Shown here: positions 40,101 to 52,100 of the stretch, in pieces
How the letters are laid out: each line of letters begins with the position of its first letter
Numbering within the stretch: position 1 is the first letter of the stretch
Source of the DNA: Sthenelais limicola
Lineage: Eukaryota; Annelida; Polychaeta; Phyllodocida; Sigalionidae
Direction: 5' to 3'
Assembly: GCA_942159475.1 (NCBI GenBank)
Contig: OW804096.1
Location: forward strand, 126,842,941-126,906,940
DNA length: 64,000 bases
Translations under genes and position numbers: made by a program
Notes under the pieces: generated by a model
Told to the model about the DNA's origin: nothing
The model's input: only the letters and a program-made list of their open reading frames with translations
Database searches by the model: none

Positions 40101-43100
40101 CAATCCTACTGCCTTTCAGTGCCATGATCGGAATCTAAAATATGATCCATAAAAACACTCGGCATATCACTGCAGGTGTTTTCATTGTTATGAATTTTAT
40201 GGCCCCCTATTTTCCCCATCCTATTTTATGATTGAATCTCATGCGCTCCTTCCCTCTTTCTTGGTTTATATATGGTGCCGTAAATGGGGTAAAAATGTAA
40301 GACTTGTATTTGCATGAGCATTCTGTCCCTTCATTTAAGCATTATACATGACATTTATTGAGGAAATATTGTGATAGTGGATGATGGCGTTAGCACATGT
40401 TATAAACCAACGAGGAATACAGTACTATTAGCTTGTCTATCCGATGATGGTGCATCGTTTGAATAAAAATGCCTGTTCTGATATTATAAAAATGTCCTGC
40501 TTACACTCTTTTTATGTAGGCATAAAAAATTGACATGTTGTACATGTAAAGTCATGGCATTGATCGATGGCCATATCCTCGTTGTTACAGCTATAATGAT
40601 TGGCTGGGGCACTGATACCCTAGAGCAGTCTCATGGCCTGTACTTAAACAACTTCAAAGTGCTTCATTATTAGATGTTCATAATGTATTCCATACACTTA
40701 TCTTTTTGCCTTTGACATTAATTCATTAGTTGTCTTTGTGTAAAATGTGGTTGTGATTGAATGTGATGGGTTTAGAAATGGAATGTAGTATATCATATAT
40801 GTCTAAGGTTAGTATGTGCATCTTTACTAAGTTGTCTTTTTTACTATGCTTTGATGTTGTGGCTAATAAATCTCAAAGTTCCGCTATTATATGAACAAAA
40901 ACGATAAATAATTATAGGTTTAGGTAAAATGATGTCTCTGAACTCTTCTCTACTACCCACTTCAAGCATAGTAAAACTCTGGAATTATGTAGCTCCTTTG
41001 GCATTCAGTAAAGATAATTCTTTGGAGGGATCTTAGAATAACAGGAGCGATGAGAGGAAATGGAATAAAGTAATAAAGAATGGGAAGAGCTTCAGTTCAG
41101 AGAAAGCTGTATAATGTTCTTGATCGGAGGACAATCACCAGCTGTATCTCGTCGCACCTGGTGGTTCGCCAGGTTTAGCACTGGGGTGCGGCGTGGTGCC
41201 GAGGTCTAATTTACATATAAACACATAATTATATGCAATAGGTTTGTTAGTTTTACTCGTGGGAAATCTGCAGATAACAATCGTTGTTAGGATTAGAGTA
41301 TGTGACTCATTTGGGTGTGGTGTCTTCGGGAAAATAGTGGTACTTGGATTGTATTGGGCTGTTGGTGCTGTAACATTAGTGAAGCAAAAGACCTTTGGAG
41401 AAAGAGGGAGAGCTATAGAGAAAGAAACTGGCAGCCAGAGCTATTATACACAGAGAGACAGATAGACAGAGACAGAAAAGAAACAAGGTAAGGGAGACAT
41501 TTGTAAGATCAGGCACTTCATCCAGGCATGCTGATGAAAAATAACAACAAATAAAGTTGAAAATAAAACTATGAGGGGAGAACCTGAATCACAGGGATTA
41601 GGAACCCTGAGGGCTGAGCGAGAGAGAAAAGAGTTTAAAAGAGAAAGCAAGCAGGGTGAAGGGGTCGGTGTGTGTGTGTGTGTGTGTGGGGGGGGGGGGG
41701 CGATGCTACCGCTAGACCAGGGAGACAACCCTAGAGAAATTGCAGAGGATGGATGCACGTGCATTATGCGAGCGCGTGCGCGTATGGGAGACTGGTGGTG
41801 TTGGGTGGGGTGAGCTGATTCAGTACACTGGAGATAATCATCTAGATCTGGGCTCTAATGGCTGATTCATTCAGTGAGACTCAGAAAAAGAAGCCATTAC
41901 GGTTTTCTTCCATCCCTCAATTACCCATCCTAGCCATGTCGCGTGAATGATGATAATACCCACGCCATTGCGCCTAGGAGCCCAAAGCTTGCCTGAAAAA
42001 AAAATATTCAAAAAATAAATAATTGAAAACAATCCGTTAGCTCTAGTGCTAACACGAACCCACAAAATGGATAGGCATCTGATATCCAATGGAGGCGCGG
42101 TATTGTGTTACTGTTGGCCTGTCAGATAATGTCTTATCACTTTATAAGAGGCTGATGTCTTCTTTTTATACAGGTAGAGCAGCATTGTCGGAATCTTCAC
42201 TTCTCATGTTACTTGTTTCCCATTTTACCCTGCCTTCACAGTCGATGTTGAATGTCAGCAATAGCCCCAGGCTGAAAACATAGAAGCTGGCTTATAAATC
42301 AGAGCCACACTCTAGTAAGAGTACATGCATGTAAGAGGGCATAGGTTGGGATAGGTTGAGATTCAGTTTCACTGGTCAGTGAATAATAGTATTCAGTGAA
42401 TAACCTCTGGAATAATAGTATTCAAGCACACTGATCTTCAGGCCGTGACTCACTTGATGACCTTGGCTTGTAAATCTCTTGTCCCACCAAACTGAGGATT
42501 ACCCTCCTTGTTTTGCATCACCCAGTGGCTGCTGACTAACATCATTTCTGTTTTGTAACTCATTTGACCCATTTAACTGATTGCAAGGTTTTCATGATAA
42601 TCTCAGGGACCTACTTAGATTTACAGTACAGTATGCATTACTGCCATGTGAAGACATATGGGTAAAACACCTTTTTATGCAAAGCTACTCCCCCTTATTA
42701 GATCCGGAAGATAACCATTTATTTTTTACGTTGATATTTAAGCTAGCAAAAATATATCTCAACTATAAAGTATAATACTATCTCGTTGCCATCAAACTCA
42801 TACATGTATATAATATGGAGAGCTATCTGTTTTTAAGTGTTAAGAGACTTTATTTATAGAGGGTGGGATAAAGGTGATCTATAAAGTGCGCTGATGGAAC
42901 TGCCGAGAGGAAATAACGGTACGTTAGAACTCTGTTGACGATGGCAATTTGGCTGTCGTATGCACTACCGGCCAAATGTGACTGAAATGCTTGACCAGTC
43001 ATTAACACGATGCACCTGAAGATCCCCATCTCTTCTCATCGGCTAACGCTGACGCGGAACCTGTTAAAGGACCATCTGTATTGAGGATCCGATACTTTCC

Positions 43101-46100
43101 AGGGCTGAGAAAGTGACCATTTGGATAGGTGTAAATCCGAGATTGATGTCTGCACCTCAACCTAAATACTTGATGAAAGGCTATCTTATTCAAATTAAAG
43201 TTATGCAATAACCAACTGGCGCACCCGCTATACAAATAATCTGCTTTGGTAACAACAGGAAAAATATAATACATCAAAGAAAGTCAATACAATATTTTAT
43301 GCATTTTTGCCACATTCCAAGCACCGGTCTGAAGTCAAAAGTTTTGTAAGTGATCCATAAAACACACGCAACACTCCTAAAGTCGTTAATAGGAAGTAAA
43401 TGTTTTGTTGAATTACTCAAAGTGAGCGAAGTCTATATAAAGGATCTAGACTTGCGCAACTAGTGGTTCCCTCAGTCTGATTCCATGTACGAAATACTCA
43501 TGAATATTGATGAAGATAAATCTGATCACCGTCTGTTCATGAGCGGCAGATACTATCTAATGAATGCAAATTTATTCTGTCACCCAGCTTAATAATTGAC
43601 AAGGATGGCGATAATTAGACTGAGAGAGATATAATTAGATCACATATCCCTGCTTGATTAATTCTCATGATCTGATTTTCCCTTCGTCAATTTCATTGGC
43701 AAATGTGGCCACAATTTGATAAGAGTTCTAATACGATTATTAATAATTTGACGAGACGATGGGTCCGATCCCTTAGAGACAAAAAAAACAACAACAAAAG
43801 AACTAATATGATTATTGCTGTCATTTACACTTATTAAACTTGTGTAGACCTATGAACCTTGAACTGCAGTTTTTGTGTTGGTCTTACTTCCAACAACAAT
43901 TATTTATAGTTTTATTTATTAGATAAAAAAAATCTCTCGATGCATGGCATGTTTATCCATCCAGTCTCTAATGCTGTTCGAGTTGGAACATAAAAACACC
44001 CATCAAAATATTCGGGCATATTTATCAGAATTACCCCTTATTTTTATACATGATAGTACTCGTTTTTATTGGCCCATCTACCAAACCATCTGCAGCTATT
44101 CTTCTGAATTATATGTATCTTTTATAAATATCTAACATTTGTTTTTATTTCGAGGGGAATTTGTAATAATAAAGAAACCTTTTATTTCAGGCGGAGCGGC
44201 CACGGACTCTGACGTGGATTACAAGAATAATAGAGAGTTATTGAGAAAGATTCCTGAGCCGTATGAAATAGTGTATCCCGTACAGGTGAGGAGGAGCGAG
44301 GAGAGAGATCTTGATACCAAGGATTACAAAAACAAAAATAAGGTGAGAATGGCTCATGAGAAGAAACATTTACCTTTTTTCTGGGCGGAAATATTTGCTG
44401 GCGGCGTTCATGCATTTAATTGCTCTTGCCCTTCTGTTCATTGACATTTAAAGTAGAACTTTTTGCCTAACCAAGAATTAATAATGTGCCCTTTTTTCTT
44501 AGTCGTCGGTATCGAGTTTTTTTCCCAGCTGCGGGTAATAGATTATGGTTCGTATATATAATGGGGGTAGTTATATTTCAAAGAACAAAAACAATCTAAT
44601 ATATTATATGTAAGGGTTAGCTGATATATGTAAGGGTTAGCTCTTTCCCTTCTATGTGAATATATTCTATTAGAATAAAAAACTGTATTCCCAGTGTCAA
44701 GTTCTATTTCGCGCTACTAATTATTCAACCAGGATTCACTTGAAATTCACGACTCTGCTGGCATGCTTTATATTCAAGCAGAACCTCCTTTTTAAAATAG
44801 ATTTGTTTTTAAATAGGTTTTTGATCAAGATTAATTGGGGGCAATACATTATAATAAATCCCTATTCTAGGTGGAAGATAAATGTGAAGTTCCTTGGTGT
44901 TATGTTGGGTTAGCCTGACCGGTGCGTGTTAAGTGAGAGTTGTTGAGGTAGAAGGCTCAGCTGAGCGCAGGTTTGGTATTGTGTTTAGGTACCGCCCTCT
45001 CTATTCAGGCTCTCTGTGGTCCAGACTTTGTATTGAAGGACCGAAGGGGACGAGGGTCTTGTAGGGGCAGCTGTGGTCATATGTAGGTGATGTGGGAGTT
45101 TGTTAGTAATCCTGGTGGTCCTTTCTTACCAAAATGTCTCCTCTTTTCTTTACAAGCCCTTCCCTTTTGATAACAATTTACTATTTTAGTCAAACACATA
45201 TAGGCCTATATAAAATATATGATATTCTTTTTTCAAATAGAATAATTGGTGATTCCAACTTAAATCATGCATTCCCTTTCGATCGCCCTCTTTCTGGTGC
45301 CCCCTCTATTTGGGAGATAGCGTCCCTGGACTTTTTTTACCTCCCACATTCATTGGCTCTCAGACAAAAACATGAGTGAGAGAGAGGACTTCTCCATGAC
45401 TTAGTTCTAGGAGTAAAGGGGTCAATGTTGTGCTGCCCTGCACTCCAATGCTGCTGCATGTCTGCAGGTGCGGAAAGCACGACAGGAGAGACCAGGTCTG
45501 GCACGATGTGTAGTAGCTGCAAGGCCCTTGTGTCCATCTGTCCCGGTGACACTATACTATATAGGGAAGAACATCTGGCAGATGTTCTCAAAGTCTGCCC
45601 CTGAATCTTAGCCCGCGGTTATAATTGACAGTAATTTGAGGTGGCCTAAAAGGCCTGTTTTTAGATAATTTATATATGACTTTCTTTTGTTTCTACGAAT
45701 TGGTAATATTTTCTTTGCCCCTTTCCTCCCTGCTGACCTCTGCTACCTGCCTTCTCCATCTCTCGCGTATTTACATTCACATTCCCAGTCCATTTCATCC
45801 TCTCATTGCTTCACCTTCCTGCTTCTATTATTCCACTGCTGTATAAGCTCTGCCGCCATGCAATGGGGAGGGGACCTGGCAGCTCCGTTATAAATGAAGC
45901 TTGTGTAGAGGGATTCAATGCTTTACGTGGGGTACAGGTTGTCTGGTACACGGTAATTCTGGGAGAATGCCTCTCTGGGGCAGTCATGTGTATCGGTCAC
46001 CTACGTCAGCTTGTACTTCATCCAGTTTGTTATTCTAACGACCACTACACAATTTTCTACCCCAATGACAGCTCCATATTGGTACAATATCCACCCAGTG

Positions 46101-49100
46101 GAAATGTTCAGGCCGTAAAAAAGCCTTCATCGCCTCCCAATACAGAAATGGGCCTATAAAACAGCCAGCCTTCCTCCTTCACAGTTCCCTTTTCATGAAT
46201 ACATTACCACAGGCTGGTAGAAAGGCCCTTAGAATCAGCTCCATCAAATGAATATCTTATAGTCTCATAAAAGGGACTCGCCGCCTTTCATAGTCCTTTT
46301 TCATTTAAGGTAGACTGGCGGTATGGGAAATTATGCTTTATGTGAGATACAGCAGGCGAGCCAGATCCAACTTATTAGTATCATTTTCACTTGAGCTTTC
46401 CCGTGTTCCTACTCCTTTACGCTACTATATTATCATGCCGATGGGAACTCCTACATTGTTAGAGTGTCCGTCCCCGTTTGTTATTGTAATGCCATTGCAT
46501 TGATTAGTGGAATTGTTTAGCTACAGACAAATTCATGTAGTGTGACCATGCTACGTTAAAGCCTGTTATTCATTATCTGCGATGTGTGCGTGACTTTTTT
46601 TTTACGGATACCGTGATGCTTGCCTGACAATGTGTTTGCATTCATTATTGATTGTTATCAATTGCAGCATCAACATTACCATCACACGTCCTTACATATT
46701 TCGATGTTCGGCAAAAGGCTGAAAATTAAATTGGACCTGAACAGGTATTGTCTATTTCATTGATAGCTAAACCTTCGGCTTATTTTATGTCTAGCCATAA
46801 CTCAAGTGAAAAAAATAGCTCATGTACGAAAATATTCAAAGTGCCCTATGTGAATTATAGTCGTTCGTGACCAAAAAAATTATCGATTTTCATAATTGTT
46901 GTATAATGCAAAAACTGTTCAAGCACATGGCATGAATAAAGAACTTTGAATTAATGAAGCTAATTATAAAAACAGTCATACATAATCGATTTTTGATTCT
47001 GACCCTAATCATATCAGTATATGCATTCATTCATGATATCATAGAACATTAATTGCAGTGAAGTGACATTAATATCGATCCAATGACTTCGTATATTGAG
47101 GCTCTATGTGTACATTTCAGGGACCTGCTTTCTTCGGGACTGAAACAGAAGCGCCATCTTGATGCATCCACGCAAATGATAACTGAGGTAGGACACTAAC
47201 GCCACCTTTATTTTCCTCAAAGAACATCCACTCGCCTCACTGGAAGCGACTAGATACTAGGCGCCAGGCTATTAAGACAGCTATGTTACCATTATGCACT
47301 CTATTTCCATGTGTTCTGTGAAGTGGAATAGAGTACATGGATTGATACCAATGCTAACTATAACCCTAAACCTTTGTGGTCCTAAGTCAGTACTGGTAGT
47401 AGGTATACCACATTAGTAGCCTGGCGCCTAGTATTTAATCAGTTCCTTTTTCTGGTTCCAATACTCTGGCATTAAGTCGCATATATTGAAGGTTCTAATT
47501 CAGATTCGCATGTTGCTATCGTTTACAGGGGCCAATTGAACAGTGCTACTATAAAGGGAAAGTAAAAAGAGTTCCAGACTCGCGTGTCGTTGTCAGTACC
47601 TGTGAGGGTGTAAGGTAGGCCATGTTTTGAATATAATATAATATATCCTTGATTAAATATTGGTAATAAATGAAAAATTCTAAAGGATAAGAAATCATCA
47701 TAATTACCAATCTATTCTAATATCTCTGGACGTCATATCATTTCATATTTTCTCATCAAACTATAATTCATCTCATCTCATCTCATTCCCACACCTAATA
47801 ATATATAATTATATATAATTGCCTCAGGAACTTGTATTAGCCAGGTTCGAGGTGAAAATCAGGTACTCCAAACTGATCCTCGATTAATCGGGGTTGGCAA
47901 AGGCTACTTATAATAAACAACACCTGGATAAATAAAGTATAAAAAATATATGTGTAATTAATCTATTTACTGTATTAGTTGAATTAAGTATTGGTGTTTT
48001 GGAGGTTTAAGAACGTAATAAAGATCCACCTTCTACGTGTTAATTCTGCTTTCTTCGGTTTAAATATATTTTTTCAGTACATTATCTTAAAATGTACATT
48101 ATTTTTTTCCAGGGGTTTCATCCAGCTGACAAATGAGACGTTCATTATCCAGCCATTGTCGCCTGTAATCAGTAACGCTAATAAGGTATGTCATGCAGAA
48201 TATTTGTTTCTGGCTAGAGACAGATTTATCACTTAGGAGCAAATTCATGTGAACTACACTAAAAGAAAACTGACCAGAGATAAATTTATTTTTTTTTGCT
48301 ACCACTGTGTTTTGTGTTTTTAACCTCTATCAACGTAGCTACTTTTTAAAAGCGCATTTTTACCAGGGCTAGTTCAGCTCAGCTCAGCTCAGGGTTCGAA
48401 CCCACAACATTCTCATGCCTGTGAGCCGGCCCCGCGATTTAGACCACTCAGCCATTGTTTAAATGTTTAATGTTATAATAGTTGTGGTAATTTCTACCTC
48501 TTGTTTTTAGACGCGGTTCCCCCACGTGGTTTACCATTCTTCACACGTTGCGGAATCTCATTGTGGTAAATATCAGATCTATTAGTTTTGTGCAAACTAA
48601 GAGCGTTTTTATTCTAAGCTGATGAAAGCATTTCCTAAATGATAATATTCTCAGAGTAGTGAGGTATCGTTGTATGCCGTTAGAACCGATTGTGAAATTA
48701 TGTTATCATTGAGAGATATAAAACTGTTGTTATAGTTGTTCTTTATCATTGTTTCACATGAACTTTCGGCCTGTCTGGGCCTTCTTCAGGTGAAATGATA
48801 ATATATCTCTAAAATTGAATACTTTGGTTCTATGGACCATATATTATTTGTTGGGGTCTTACCAAATATTCCTTCAATTATTGTGGATTTATTCATCTCA
48901 TTCTCTTCTTCAGCGAATGCTCGCGGGATGTGGCAGCCGTTCCATGACTTGCATCGGGGAGAGTTTCTCAAGACGATGAAGATTCTAAAAACGCAGCAGG
49001 CAGATCGTAATATTCTTGAAGAGAAGAAATACCTCGAGTTGGCTCTTGTCGGGGATCATTCAGTTGTAAGTTACCATCTTGAGCACTAGTAACCTACTCT

Positions 49101-52100
49101 TTTGTTTTTCTCTTCCCTCCTCTACTCAAAGCCTTTCTTAGTGAGTTCTTACTGCCTTGTACATAATAGCCAGCCACTAATCTCAGACCTTACTGTGTTT
49201 CATCGTATTTTTTAACAGTTTGTCTGCTAGGCTAGCTCCACTTCACCGGTTTTATCGATTCAATGTACCCATGTTTATCATTCCCTCATTTGCTCTTCTT
49301 TCAGTACGCCAAAAATAACAACAGCTATTCCAAGACATTGCTATATCTAATCGAAATGGCCAATATTATGGACGCGGTAAGCGATTTTTTTTATTTTTTG
49401 ATATAATATACAATTATAACACATCACAGTTATATCATTCTATTCTTTTGTTTATATTTCCAATTTTGATTACCAAGATGAACTGTTACTATATACCGTT
49501 ATTCATGCGGCAACTGTTCTTCTCTTTTCAGTACATGAATGAGCTAGAGATCCAGGTACAACTGGTCTTAGTGGACATATGGAACCTGAGGAATCAGATC
49601 GCCATGACAGGCAATGTGCGCGACGTGCTCCAGGGTTTCATGCTGTACCGGGAGAATTCCCTCCAGCACATACAGCATGACCTGGCACACCTCATCACGT
49701 ATGTAGCTCTACCTATACGTGCATTCCAACCCCTCCCCAGCCATTTAGTATCATACACAGATAGGGTACAGTGTCTAGCAAACAGTTATGCGCTGAGAAT
49801 TACATTTCCCGGTGAGAAGGAAATTAACTTGAAACAATGAAAGCATGAAGCCGGTTTGTCAGAGTTGGGTTTGTTTATTGGGCGTCCGACGTTTTTATCA
49901 GGGTTTTCCCCTTTGGCATTTTCCTTTCACAATTGAAAGTCAGATATATATATATACCACTGTCCAGATTCCTTACCGTCATGATATTTTAACACATCAA
50001 ATTGGTGTAAAGTAACAAAACAAGTAAAGAACACAAACGATATTCTCAAATTGGGCTGAAATACCAACTGTATTCGCGAAAACAAAGATGTATGTTATAA
50101 AAAGATATTGTTTAATTCCCTGATCTGTTGACATTCCAAGGCTGAGACATAAATGTATCATGTGGTCACGTTGTTAATTTGTACTCGCAGAACGCAAGTG
50201 TTCGATCAGGAGGAGTCCGGCATTTCCATCCCAGACTCAGTCTGCAGCACGAGGGCGGTCAGTGTAGGTCATGACCCCAGTGACCTTGACCCTCAGCATG
50301 GGGCTGCCATAGCAACGCACTACATAGGTCACGCCCTGGGTCTCAGGCACGATGAGAACCGTGAGTCTGCCACCAACATTTATTCTTGCTTAAATTATAC
50401 TTCTGGGTCATGAATTACAAAATAAAAGCCCTCCATTTTTTTCTCATGAGAGGTTGTGTATTTCTATCTTAGTTCTGCACTAAAAGGTTCTTTGAATGAT
50501 GTACTTTATTTCAATAATCGTAGATGAATACTCAGTGTTTTCTCAAAGGGAAGATAGTTTACTTAAAGGTTTATTCACTTTTGGTCTCTTTAAATCTTAT
50601 ATTCTTAATAAATACTTTTTGAAGGAGAATGCTGTGTTGATCCACAAGGTTGTATCATGGGCCACCCTGATGTGTAAGTTGTCTAACTCTTCTTATATAA
50701 TTTTGCATTAATTTTCTTGAGATTATATCCGATATCTGGATAATTGATAATAATAATATTAATTATCCGATTATAGATTTGTATATTATACATTTTCTTA
50801 AAATCCATAAAGATGATTAGTTATTCGCATTTTAGTTATTCAAGTTTAATCTAAATATTTAGATATCCTAATCATTCTAAATTATCATATATAATTGTAC
50901 CTTTAGGGCTGGGGATGTGCCACCTCCTCGCCACTTCTCGGCGTGTAGCAGGGATGCCATGAACAGTTCCCTCCTCGCTGGCCTCGGTTCCTGTCTCTTT
51001 AGAACACCTCTAGCTGTAAGTCTATAATAGTTTGTCCTTTGGCCATTTGGTAAAGTAATACTAATCTCTACACGTTGGAATTAGTTGGTTTCTTGACTAA
51101 TGTTTGGAAAAAAGGGGTAGTACTAGTGCTAACTTTCCGGAATTTACGTATCTGAATGTAAAATATAATATGGAGGGAGATCAGTAGAGTATGTAATTGG
51201 TAGTAAGAAAGCCCTGTAGTATAACTGGCGTTCTAAATAACTTCTGTATTAATGGGTATTTGCTTCCATGCTAAAGTAGTCTTTTGTAACTGAAAAAGTT
51301 CGAAGTACTGACAAAACTCATGCACATTTTAAAAAAAACAATGAATAAGCCTCTTGGTTTTTTGAAGATGGTCCTTGGTCTTGGGAAGAAGGTAATAATG
51401 AACTAAAAAGAAATACAACAACCCGTATTAATCCTTAGTTGTTGATTCATCGTTATGTAATATTAAGCTCTTAAGATGTGGGGTTCAAGGTTCAATAATA
51501 ATTTCCGACTCATCACACTAAAAATTTGATTAACGCACCATTATATATAGTTAAGTGCTTTTATGACAAAGTTGTTGCCCTTGACATTGTCTGGTCCTGT
51601 CAACCATTTTGAATGTGCTTGGTGCTTGACCAAAACAACCTTGTGAATTAACCAAATCAAACACAATCATTGAAAGAAATGGGGCCATAGGAGTATGGGG
51701 AATCTCTTTTCCTTGGCAAATCATACTATTCATCATAAATGGGGCTTAGAAACAGCATGCATACAGAAGAGCATAAATATTGGTAAGGATTGTATTAGTT
51801 ACGATATGTACATAAAAATGAAAGAAACAAATCATGACCAAAGCGTTGGAATCTGATCGAAAAGTTCAAGAGATTTGATATGAAATTCTGTAATGTTAAT
51901 GACTGACGTGCTTTGTTGTGCTCAGCACATACCGAGGCGTCGCCATGAGGTAGGTCTGATGAACAACTGGCAACAGGATCCACTCATTGCCCACGTAATC
52001 ACCTTTTTGTACTTCAGATTTTAATATTTATTCTCTATTCTTTTTTGCAAGTACATGTTGAATAGCAAATCTTTCAATCATTGATGTTGTGGTGTCGTGT

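Noticed and set aside
41141..41210. GC-rich hairpin ACCTGG...CCAGGT that resembles a tRNA arm
   Set aside because: No A or B box and no cloverleaf could be drawn.
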